From the NCBI GenBank assembly GCA_016870485.1, contig VGBM01000011.1:1-56594 (forward strand): 56,594 nt of DNA, written 5' to 3'. Positions 1 through 7,136 of this stretch are shown piece after piece. Numbering within the stretch: the first letter of the stretch is position 1; each line of letters begins with the position of its first letter. Source of the DNA: Actinomycetota bacterium (lineage in GTDB: Bacteria; Actinomycetota; Thermoleophilia; Gaiellales; F1-60-MAGs149). A program made the translations under genes and the position numbers. The notes beneath the pieces were generated by a model. It was not told the origin of the DNA. It worked only from the letters and a program-made list of their open reading frames with translations, and ran no database searches.

Positions 1-1260
1 CAGCGAGCGCGTCGGGAAGGCGCGGTCGCAGCGGGCGTCGCCCATCCGCGTCGTCCAGTTGCAGCGCCGGCCCGGGTCGAGCCACATCATGTGCTGCGTC
101 TGCATCGACGCGACGACCCCCTCCGCTGCGAAGCGCGGCAGGTCGGAGGCCTGCAGGGTCTCGATGTGCTCGATGCGGTGGCGGAGGCCCGGCGCCGCAC
201 CGGCCAGCTGGTAGGCGTCGAGGGCGTAGCGGACGGCCATGTCGCCGCAGGCGTGGGTCGCGCACTGGAAGCCCGCGCCGGCGAAGCGCTTGACGGCCCG
301 CTGGTACTTCTCCGGCTCGGGCCAGAAGGGCGTCAGGCCGTCGCCCATGGTGTCGGGCTCGACGAGCCAGGCCGTGCCCGTGTCGATGACGCCGTCGATG
401 AAGAACTTGGCGACGCCGCCGCGCCAGCGCCGGCCGCGCGCGTCGCGGTGCGGAACGTACTCCTCCCACTCGGCCTCGGGCATGTCCGGCATGAACCAGA
501 ACGGCATCGTCAGGCGGGTGATCAGCCGCCGCGAGGCCTCGAGCTCGCGCAGGACGTCGAGTGTCTCGAGCGTGCCGTCCATCCCGTGGATGCCGGTGAT
601 CCCGACCTTCGCGAACTCGCGCATCTGGCGGTGGTACATGTCCAGCTTCTGCGCGTGGGTCAGCGAGGGCATGGCGGCGTCGACGATCGCGATCGCCCCC
701 CACTCGCGCAGCTCGCCCGTCGGGACGCCCGCGGCGTCGCAGACGACCTCGGCGTTCTCGGAGAAGGCGACGGGACCGTGGATGCCGGCGAGGTCGAGCG
801 CCCGCTTGGAGGCGAGCACCGTGTGGAAGTCCATGAACTTGAGGTAGGTCGGGCGGCCGCCGGCGGCCTCCTCGATCAGCGCGTGGTGGATCTCGCGGCC
901 CTCGAAGGCGTCGTAGAGGAGGCCCCAGCCGACGACCCACTCGTCGGGCCCCTTGCCCTCGGCCTCCCTGCGGATCCCGGCGAGCACCTCGTCCCACGTG
1001 CCGGCGTCGAGGAGGTCGGCGCCGACGGCGTCGAGCGCCCCCATCAGGGGGTGGACGTGGCTGTCGGTGATCCCCGGCACGAGCGCCGCCCCGTCGAGGT
1101 CGATCAGCTCGGCGGACCCGGCCAGCTCGCGGATCTCCGCAACGGAGCCGATCGCGAGGATCGCGCCGTGGCCGACCGCGACCGCGGTGGCGTGCGGATT
1201 GCCCGGGTCCATGGTGCGCACACGCGCGTTGACGATGACGGTCTCGATGGGAGTGTGCAT
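1..1260 (-). CDS. Amidohydrolase family 3 (YtcJ-like), 3' end outside window
   Basis: The first 420 codons of a metal-dependent hydrolase are visible; the gene runs off the left edge. Reading from ATG at 1260, the N-terminus has the short beta-sandwich strand typical of amidohydrolases, then PGITDSHVHP with the HxH metal ligands at residues 68 and 70. Further on come KFMDFHT, THACGD and HRIEHIE, which are the later histidine and metal-site motifs of the YtcJ/AepA group (Amidohydro_3). These enzymes hydrolyse C-N bonds in amides or imines; the substrate cannot be read from sequence. It is divergent from the secreted protein gene at 1318. The family is clear, the substrate unknown. Confidence 0.9.
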   Translation of the reverse strand, partial: MHTPIETVIVNARVRTMDPGNPHATAVAVGHGAILAIGSVAEIRELAGSAELIDLDGAALVPGITDSHVHPLMGALDAVGADLLDAGTWDEVLAGIRREAEGKGPDEWVVGWGLLYDAFEGREIHHALIEEAAGGRPTYLKFMDFHTVLASKRALDLAGIHGPVAFSENAEVVCDAAGVPTGELREWGAIAIVDAAMPSLTHAQKLDMYHRQMREFAKVGITGIHGMDGTLETLDVLRELEASRRLITRLTMPFWFMPDMPEAEWEEYVPHRDARGRRWRGGVAKFFIDGVIDTGTAWLVEPDTMGDGLTPFWPEPEKYQRAVKRFAGAGFQCATHACGDMAVRYALDAYQLAGAAPGLRHRIEHIETLQASDLPRFAAEGVVASMQTQHMMWLDPGRRCNWTTRMGDARCDRAFPTRSL

Positions 1261-1305
1261 GCGGGGGTTGTATCACGCGCCCTATCTACGGCCCCACCGT
1301 GCCGG

Positions 1306-1311
1306 TACCAT
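1306..1311 (+). promoter_or_regulatory. -10 box TACCAT of a leaderless promoter
   Basis: TACCAT lies exactly 6 nt before ATG 1318, and no Shine-Dalgarno sequence fits between. The spacing places transcription start at or next to the A of ATG. It is one of a set of identically spaced TANNNT boxes in this window. Confidence 0.55.
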
Positions 1312-1317
1312 CGACCC

Positions 1318-2790
1318 ATGCGCCGATTCCCGCGCACGCGCCGCTGGCTGGTCGCCGCCGCAACGCTGGTCGCGGCGGCGCTCGCCGCCGCGCCCGCGGG
1401 CGCGGCGGTTTCCTGCTCGTCTTTGACGCCGACGCTCAACGAGACGGTCACCTGCACCTACCGCTCCGGCGACCCGGCCGTGATCACCATCCCCGCGGGC
1501 ACGGGAACCATCTCGATCGATCTGTACGGCGCAGGCGGGGGCGGCGGCGCAGCCCACCAGGTTCCCGCAACCGCCGGATCGCCAGGGGGGAGCGGCGCCC
1601 GCGTGACGCTGTCCACGACCGCCACCGCTCTGTCGTCGATCACCGTCGTCGTCGGCGCCGGCGGCACCGCGTCCAGCGGAGGTGGGGGTGCGGGCGGCGG
1701 GTACAGCGCGCTCTACGCCGGCAGCACGGCCATCGCGGCGAACGTCATCGCGGTGGCGGGGGGCGGAGGCGGCGGTGCCGGATCGAACGGCGCCGGTCGT
1801 GACGGCGGCAACGGTGGGACGGGCGCGGACGGAAGCGGGCAGACCGCCTCCGGCGGGGGCATTGACGGCCGCGGTGGGGTCGGCGGAGGAGGTCCGAACG
1901 GCCCCGGGGGAGCCGGCGGTTGCGAGAACCCGGTCGGCTGTGGTGCCAACGGCGCGAGCTGGAGCACCGGCGGTGCCGGCGGCGGGACCGCCAACTCCAG
2001 CGGCGACGGCGGGAGTGGCTACGGCGGCGGCGGCGAGGGCTTCGCGGCCGGTGGTGGTGGCGGCGGCTCCTTCGCGGATCCCGCCCTCACGATCGGCAGC
2101 GCCACGTACGCGCCCACCGGCGGCGCCGGCGGTACAGCCGGCACAGTCACGCCGTCCGCTAGCGCCACCGCAGGCGCCAACGGCTTCGCCTCCATGACGT
2201 TCCACCCCCAGTCGCTGACCGTCACCTACGCCGGCAACGGCGCGACCGGCGGCAACGCGCCCGCCGCGGCGACGCAGAACTACGGCAGCACCGTCACGGT
2301 CGCCACCGCGGGGACGCTCGCCCGCACCGGGTACGCGTTCGCCGGCTGGAACACCAGCGCCGACGGCTCCGGCACCGCCTACGCCGCGGGGGCGACGTTC
2401 ACGCTGACCTCCGGGCAGACCCTTTACGCGCAGTGGCGGAGCGAACCGGCGGCCGGCGGCTCGGCCGCGGCGAAGCCCGCGGCCGTCACGCTCGTCACCA
2501 CCGCCCCGCGCGTCACCCCCGCGGGCCCCAAGGTGTCCTTCACCGCGACCGGACCGGGCACCGCCCGGATCTCGGGCACGACCACCGCCCGTGCGGACAG
2601 CGCCATCTGCAGCGGCGTGGTCAAGGTGCTCAAGGCCCGCCGGGTGAGCATCGTGTGCCGCCTCACCGCGACCGGGCGGCGCCTGCGCGCCAAGGCCCCC
2701 CTGACGATCGTCCTGACGACGACCTTCACGGCCACGAGCGGCACGGTCCACCGGGCGACGCGCACGGTCGTCCTCCCGCGCCGCCCCTGA
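1318..2790 (+). CDS. Secreted glycine-rich protein with InlB B-repeat-type domain
   Basis: This is a 490-residue exported protein of unknown role. Residues 1-29 form a Sec signal peptide (MRRFPRTRRWL, then an Ala-rich core ending PAGAA). Next come a short Cys-containing beta segment and about 180 residues dominated by Gly-Gly runs with Ser, Ala and Asn. Around residues 300-372 is a Listeria-Bacteroides repeat (InlB B-repeat): LTVTYAGNGATGG, then TGYAFAGWNTSADGSG and LYAQW. The last 115 residues are a Thr/Ala/Arg-rich beta-like tail with two Cys. A reading frame stays open upstream back to position 91, but that part lies over the amidohydrolase on the other strand. ATG 1318 has the signal peptide and the leaderless promoter. 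Probably a surface or matrix protein. Confidence 0.8.
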   Translation: MRRFPRTRRWLVAAATLVAAALAAAPAGAAVSCSSLTPTLNETVTCTYRSGDPAVITIPAGTGTISIDLYGAGGGGGAAHQVPATAGSPGGSGARVTLSTTATALSSITVVVGAGGTASSGGGGAGGGYSALYAGSTAIAANVIAVAGGGGGGAGSNGAGRDGGNGGTGADGSGQTASGGGIDGRGGVGGGGPNGPGGAGGCENPVGCGANGASWSTGGAGGGTANSSGDGGSGYGGGGEGFAAGGGGGGSFADPALTIGSATYAPTGGAGGTAGTVTPSASATAGANGFASMTFHPQSLTVTYAGNGATGGNAPAAATQNYGSTVTVATAGTLARTGYAFAGWNTSADGSGTAYAAGATFTLTSGQTLYAQWRSEPAAGGSAAAKPAAVTLVTTAPRVTPAGPKVSFTATGPGTARISGTTTARADSAICSGVVKVLKARRVSIVCRLTATGRRLRAKAPLTIVLTTTFTATSGTVHRATRTVVLPRRP

Positions 2791-2844
2791 CGGCCGGGTC
2801 CCGGGCGGCTGCGATATGCCGGGCGGCCAACCAGGAGGACCCCC

Positions 2845-3318
2845 ATGGCGCACCCGCAGGACGGCGACCCCGCCCCCGACTTCGAGCTCGACGGACCCGA
2901 CGGCCCGTTCCGGCTGTCCGACCACCGCGGGCGGACGGTCGTGCTCGCCTTCTACCCCGGCGACGACACGAAGGTCTGCACAAAGCAGCTGTGCGAGTAC
3001 TCGTCGCACCTCGACGAGCTGACCGGCCTCGGCGGCGCCGTGGTGGTGGCGATCTCCGCGAAGGACGTCGCCTCGAAGGAGCGCTTCCGGGACAAGCACG
3101 GCCTGACGATGCCGCTCCTCGCGGACCCCGACCGCCGCGTCGCCGCCCTCTACGGGGCGAAGGCGCCGGTGATCGGCACGAAGCGCAGCACCTTCGTGAT
3201 CGACGCCGCGGGCGTGGTCCGCTGGCGCCACGACTCGGCCCTCGGGATCTCGTTCGTCCCGGTCGCCGAGCTGAAGGCCCAGGTCGCCGCCGCCGGGGCG
3301 GCGGGCGCGCCCGCCTGA
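2845..3318 (+). CDS. bcp: Peroxiredoxin, BCP/PrxQ type
   Basis: Thiol peroxidase of 157 residues that reduces hydroperoxides in the cytoplasm. It begins with the AhpC/TSA-type GDPAPDFEL; the active site is FYPGDDTKVCTKQLCEY with peroxidatic Cys45 and a second Cys50, the same spacing as the E. coli bacterioferritin comigratory protein. The usual TxGCT motif reads TKVCT here, so the residue before the Cys is Val rather than Gly, a mild departure. A strong AGGAGG lies just before ATG. It stands alone between the secreted protein gene and glmU. Confidence 0.9.
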   Translation: MAHPQDGDPAPDFELDGPDGPFRLSDHRGRTVVLAFYPGDDTKVCTKQLCEYSSHLDELTGLGGAVVVAISAKDVASKERFRDKHGLTMPLLADPDRRVAALYGAKAPVIGTKRSTFVIDAAGVVRWRHDSALGISFVPVAELKAQVAAAGAAGAPA

Positions 3319-3341
3319 CGGACTAGTGTTGAGGGGGCCGG

Positions 3342-4682
3342 ATGACGCCCCCCGCCCCCACCGCCGATCGGTCCCTCGCCTGCATCGTGATGGCCGGTGG
3401 GAAAGGCACCCGCATGCGCTCGGCGACCCCCAAGGTGCTGCACCCGATCTGGGGCCGCCCGCTGGTCGGCTGGGTGCTCCACGCGGTCCGCGCGGCCGGC
3501 GCCGAGCGCGTCGTGGTCGTCGTGCCGCCGGACGCCGCGGAGGCCGTCGGGGCCGCCGTCGACGGCGCCGAGACGGTGGTCCAGGAGGTGCAGCTCGGCA
3601 CGGGGGACGCGGTGCGCGTGGCGATGCCCGCGCTCGACGGCTTCCCGGGTGACGTGCTCGTCGTCTCGGGCGACACGCCGCTGCTGACCGCCGAGCTCCT
3701 CGGCGGCCTCGTCGCCGCCCACCGCTCCTCCGGCGCGCAGGCGACGCTGGCCACCTTCCGGCTCGACGAGCCGGGCGGCTACGGCCGCGTGATCCGCGCG
3801 GACGGCTCCGTGCGCATCGTCGAGGCGCGCGACGCCACGGACGACGAGCTCGCCGTGCGCGAGGTCAACGCCGGCCTCTACGTCTTCGCCGCCGACGCGC
3901 TGCGCCCCGCCCTCGCCGGGCTCGGCCCCGACAACGCCCAGGGCGAGCTGTACCTGCCCGACGCGATCCCCCTGATCGCGCAGGCGGGCGGCCTCGTCGA
4001 CGCCGCCGAGATCGCCGACCCCGCGCTGCTCCTCGGCGTCAACACGCGCGTCGAGCTGGCCGAGGCCGCGGCGCTCCTGCGCGCGCGCATCCTCGAGGAC
4101 CACATGCTGGCCGGGGCCGGCATCGTCGACCCCGGCTCGACCTACGTCGACGCGGACGTCGAGCTCGCGCCCGACTGCCTCGTCCACCCGGGCACCGTCC
4201 TGCGCGGCGCGACCCGCCTCGCGGCGGGCGCCGAGGCCGGCCCGCACAGCGTGCTCGACGGCGCCATCCTCGAGGCCGGCGCCGTCGCCGGCCCCTTCGC
4301 GCACCTCCGGCCCGGCACCGTGCTGCGCGCCGGTGCGCGGGTCGGGGCGTTCGCCGAGACGAAGAACGCCGACGTCGGCGCGCGCTCGAAGATCCCCCAC
4401 CTCTCCTACGTCGGCGACGCCGAGATCGGCGAGGACACCAACATCGGCGCGGGCAACATCACCGCCAACTACGACGGCGTCGACAAGCACCGCACCGTCA
4501 TCGGCAGCCGCGTCCGCACCGGCTCGGACTGCGTCTTCGTGGCCCCCGTCAGCGTGGGCGACGACGCGACGACCGGCGCGGGGTCCATCATCACGGATGA
4601 CGTCCCGCCGGGGGCGCTCGGGATCGCCCGGGCCCGGCAGGTCGTGAAGGAGAACTACGCGCAGAGGAGGCGCGATGACTGA
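3342..4682 (+). CDS. glmU: Bifunctional GlcNAc-1-P uridyltransferase / GlcN-1-P acetyltransferase GlmU
   Basis: GlmU makes UDP-GlcNAc for peptidoglycan in two steps in the cytoplasm. The N-terminal nucleotidyltransferase half opens with VMAGGKGTRM followed by TPKVLHPI. The C-terminal half, from about residue 250, is a left-handed beta-helix of hexapeptide repeats with LRPGTVL, the IPHLSYVGD segment that carries the expected catalytic histidine, GAGNITANYDG and the acetyl-CoA-site region near the end. Length 446 fits the family. The last 8 nt overlap the start of prs, so the two are translationally coupled; glmU-prs-ctc-pth is the common Gram-positive order. A TAGTGT box at 3324-3329 would give a leader of only a few bases before ATG 3342. 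Confidence 0.96.
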   Translation: MTPPAPTADRSLACIVMAGGKGTRMRSATPKVLHPIWGRPLVGWVLHAVRAAGAERVVVVVPPDAAEAVGAAVDGAETVVQEVQLGTGDAVRVAMPALDGFPGDVLVVSGDTPLLTAELLGGLVAAHRSSGAQATLATFRLDEPGGYGRVIRADGSVRIVEARDATDDELAVREVNAGLYVFAADALRPALAGLGPDNAQGELYLPDAIPLIAQAGGLVDAAEIADPALLLGVNTRVELAEAAALLRARILEDHMLAGAGIVDPGSTYVDADVELAPDCLVHPGTVLRGATRLAAGAEAGPHSVLDGAILEAGAVAGPFAHLRPGTVLRAGARVGAFAETKNADVGARSKIPHLSYVGDAEIGEDTNIGAGNITANYDGVDKHRTVIGSRVRTGSDCVFVAPVSVGDDATTGAGSIITDDVPPGALGIARARQVVKENYAQRRRDD

Positions 4683-5706
4683 CTCGAAGCTGTTCGACGT
4701 CCCGGCCGAGCTCGGGTCCCCCGCCTCCTGGCAGGAGCGCACGCCGTCCAAGCGCCTGATGATCTTCTCGGGCCGCTCGAACCCGGACCTCGCGCAGCGG
4801 ATCGCCAGCCGGCTCGACGTCGGCCTCGGCCAGGCCACCCTCAAGACGTTCACCAACGGGGAGATCTACGCCCGCTTCGAGGAGTCGGTGCGCGGCGCCG
4901 ACGTCTTCCTCGTGCAGTCCTGCGTCAACCCGGTCAACCGCAACCTGATGGAGCTGATGATCATGGCCGACGCGGCCATGCTCGGCTCGGCGAAGCGCGT
5001 CACCGCCGTCATCCCGTGGTACCCGTACGCGCGCCAGGACAAGAAGAGCGCGCCGCGCGAGCCGATCACGGCGCGCCTCGTGGCCACGCTCCTGCGCTCC
5101 TCGGGCATCGACCGCGTTCTCACCATGGACCTCCACGCAGGACAGGTGCAGGGCTTCTTCGACGGCCCCGTCGACCACATGACCGCGCTGCCGATGTTCG
5201 CGCGGCACTTCCGCGACATGGGGCTGTCCGGCGAGGGCACCGTCGTCGTCTCGGGCGACGCGGGCCGCGCCAAGCTGGCCACCCGCTTCGCCGAGATGCT
5301 CAACGCCGACGTCGCGATCATCGCGAAGCTGCGCCCCGAGCACGGCAAGGCGCGCGTCGCCGCCATCATCGGCGACGTCGCCGGCAAGCAGGCGATCATC
5401 TCCGACGACATCATCGACACCGCCGGCACGCTCTGCGCGGGCGCCGAGGCCGTCAGGAACGCGGGCGCGACCGAGGTCTACGCCTGCGCGACCCACGCGA
5501 TCTTGTCGGCCCCCGCACTCGAGCGGATCCGCGAGTCGGTCCTGCACGAGGTCGTCGTCTGCGACACGGTGCCGATCGACCCGCGCGCCGCCGACAGCCG
5601 CGTGCGCGTCCTCCCCGTCGACGGCATCCTCGCCCAGACGATCGACGAGGTCTTCCGCGAGGGCTCCGTGTCGAACCTGTTCGGCGGCGAGAACCAGCTC
5701 TTCTAG
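4675..5706 (+). CDS. prs: Ribose-phosphate pyrophosphokinase (PRPP synthetase)
   Basis: Makes PRPP from ribose-5-phosphate and ATP for nucleotide, His and Trp synthesis. Visible motifs are FSGRSNPDLA and TFTNGEIYARFEESVRG near the N-terminus, the RQDKKSAPREPITA ATP loop, MDLHAGQVQGFFDGPVDH, and the PRPP-binding loop ISDDIIDTAGTL. At 343 residues it is slightly longer than the usual ~315 because of about 20 extra residues before the first motif. Its start overlaps the end of glmU by 8 nt (GAGGAGGCGCG just upstream serves as ribosome-binding site). Confidence 0.96.
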   Translation: MTDSKLFDVPAELGSPASWQERTPSKRLMIFSGRSNPDLAQRIASRLDVGLGQATLKTFTNGEIYARFEESVRGADVFLVQSCVNPVNRNLMELMIMADAAMLGSAKRVTAVIPWYPYARQDKKSAPREPITARLVATLLRSSGIDRVLTMDLHAGQVQGFFDGPVDHMTALPMFARHFRDMGLSGEGTVVVSGDAGRAKLATRFAEMLNADVAIIAKLRPEHGKARVAAIIGDVAGKQAIISDDIIDTAGTLCAGAEAVRNAGATEVYACATHAILSAPALERIRESVLHEVVVCDTVPIDPRAADSRVRVLPVDGILAQTIDEVFREGSVSNLFGGENQLF

Positions 5707-5779
5707 GCCGCGCCCCGCTGACGCCCCGCGCGCGCGTGTCGGCTACAGTGCCGCGCGCACCGAGACCGGAGCGCGAGCG

Positions 5780-6490
5780 ATGTCCGACACGACCATCCAG
5801 ATCACGAAGCGCGAGGCCGCCTCCACGCGCGCCAACCAGCGCCTGCGCAAGCAGGATGTGATCCCGGGTGTCCTGTACGGGCAGGGCCGCGAGCCGCTCC
5901 CGATCCAGGTCGAGCGCGTCAAGCTGCGCGCCGCCTTCGGCGGGGAATCGGGCCGCAACGCGATCCTCTCGCTCGTCATCGACGGCGAGGCGCAGCCGGT
6001 CAACGCGATCCTGAAGGCGATGGAGATCGACCGCGTGCGCGACCGCGTCACGCACATCGACCTGATGGCGATCTCGATGACCGAGACGATCACCGCGCCG
6101 GTGCCGGTGCACCTGGTCGGCGAGGCCGAGGGCGTCAAGCTCGACGGCGGCATGATCGAGCACTCCCTGCACGAGGTGCTCGTCTCGGCGCTGCCGGGCG
6201 CGGTGCCGACCGAGATCCTCGTCGACATCTCCGCGCTCAAGATCGGCCAGTCGCTGCACGTCTCCGACCTCGTCGCCACGGGCGACTACGCGTTCGCCGG
6301 CGACCTCACCGCCACCGTCTGCTCGTGCGTCGTCACGCGTGCCGCGCTCGCCGACTCCGGCGGCGAGGACGGCGTCGAGGGCGAGGAGGGCGTCGAGGGC
6401 GAGGAGGGCGTCGCCGAGGGCGGCGAGGCCCCGACCGCCGAGGCCGACGCGTCCGAGGGGGACGCGGGCGGCGACGACGCCGGCGAGTAG
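5780..6490 (+). CDS. rplY: 50S ribosomal protein L25 / general stress protein Ctc
   Basis: L25-family 5S rRNA-binding protein of the long (TL5/CTC) type, 236 residues. Residues 1-90 carry the L25 fold (KREAASTRANQRLRKQDVIPGVLYG); about 90-190 is the TL5 C-terminal beta domain. The last ~45 residues are an acidic low-complexity tail made of repeats of GVEGEE and Asp/Glu-Gly-Ala. A GGAG site precedes ATG, and a TACAGT -10 box at 5744-5749 suggests its own promoter downstream of prs. pth follows after 3 nt. Confidence 0.93.
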   Translation: MSDTTIQITKREAASTRANQRLRKQDVIPGVLYGQGREPLPIQVERVKLRAAFGGESGRNAILSLVIDGEAQPVNAILKAMEIDRVRDRVTHIDLMAISMTETITAPVPVHLVGEAEGVKLDGGMIEHSLHEVLVSALPGAVPTEILVDISALKIGQSLHVSDLVATGDYAFAGDLTATVCSCVVTRAALADSGGEDGVEGEEGVEGEEGVAEGGEAPTAEADASEGDAGGDDAGE

Positions 6491-6493
6491 CCC

Positions 6494-7060
6494 GTGGCCT
6501 ACGTCGACGACCTGGTCGTCGGACTCGGCAACCCGGGCGCGCGCTACGCGCGCACGCGCCACAACATCGGCTGGATGGCCGCGGAGCGGCTCGTCGCCGA
6601 CCACGCGGCGTCCTGGCGCGGCCGCTTCAGCGGCCGCTACGCCGAGCTGCGCCTCGACGGCGCGTCCGTCGGGGTGCTCGCCCCGGAGACCTTCATGAAC
6701 GACTCGGGCCGCAGCGTCGGCGCGTGCGTGCGCGAGCTGAAGGTGCCCGTGGAGCGGATCGTCGTGGTCTACGACGACATCGAGCTCGACCCGGGCGTCG
6801 TGCGCGCCCGCCGGGGCGGCGGCCTGAAGGGCCACAACGGCCTGCGCTCGCTCGCCGACGCCCTCGGCTCGCCCGACTTCCTGCGCGTGCGCTGCGGCGT
6901 CGGCCGGCCGGGCCGGGGCGACCGCCGCGACGTCGCCGCCTACGTGCTGAGCGCCTTCGAGGCGGACGAGGACCCCGACACCCTCGCCGCGGAGGCCGCG
7001 GCCTGCGCGGCCGCGATCTGCACGGAGGGCATCGACGCCGCGCTCGCGCGCTGGCCCTGA
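6494..7060 (+). CDS. pth: Peptidyl-tRNA hydrolase
   Basis: Frees tRNA from drop-off peptidyl-tRNA. The 188-residue protein has VVGLGNPGARYARTRHNIGW with the catalytic His in TRHN, the ETFMNDSG motif, the catalytic-site Asp in VVYDDIEL, and GGGLKGHNGLRSL. Start is GTG 3 nt after the rplY stop, so it is read from the same transcript. The C-terminus is ordinary for the family. Confidence 0.95.
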   Translation: MAYVDDLVVGLGNPGARYARTRHNIGWMAAERLVADHAASWRGRFSGRYAELRLDGASVGVLAPETFMNDSGRSVGACVRELKVPVERIVVVYDDIELDPGVVRARRGGGLKGHNGLRSLADALGSPDFLRVRCGVGRPGRGDRRDVAAYVLSAFEADEDPDTLAAEAAACAAAICTEGIDAALARWP

Positions 7061-7136
7061 GCGGGGCATGGCGGGCGCCGGGCGGCGCGGGTAGGATTCC
7101 GGGCGTACGCACCGCAACGCATCACGGGAGGGCCGG

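Noticed and set aside
91..1317. Long plus-strand open frame upstream of the secreted protein
   Set aside because: It lies over the amidohydrolase on the minus strand, has no domain, and the signal peptide begins at 1318.
6358..6440. Short tandem repeat in the rplY 3' end as a CRISPR or regulatory repeat
   Set aside because: It encodes the repetitive acidic GVEGEE tail of L25; no spacers or palindromes. I saw no CRISPR array anywhere in the window.
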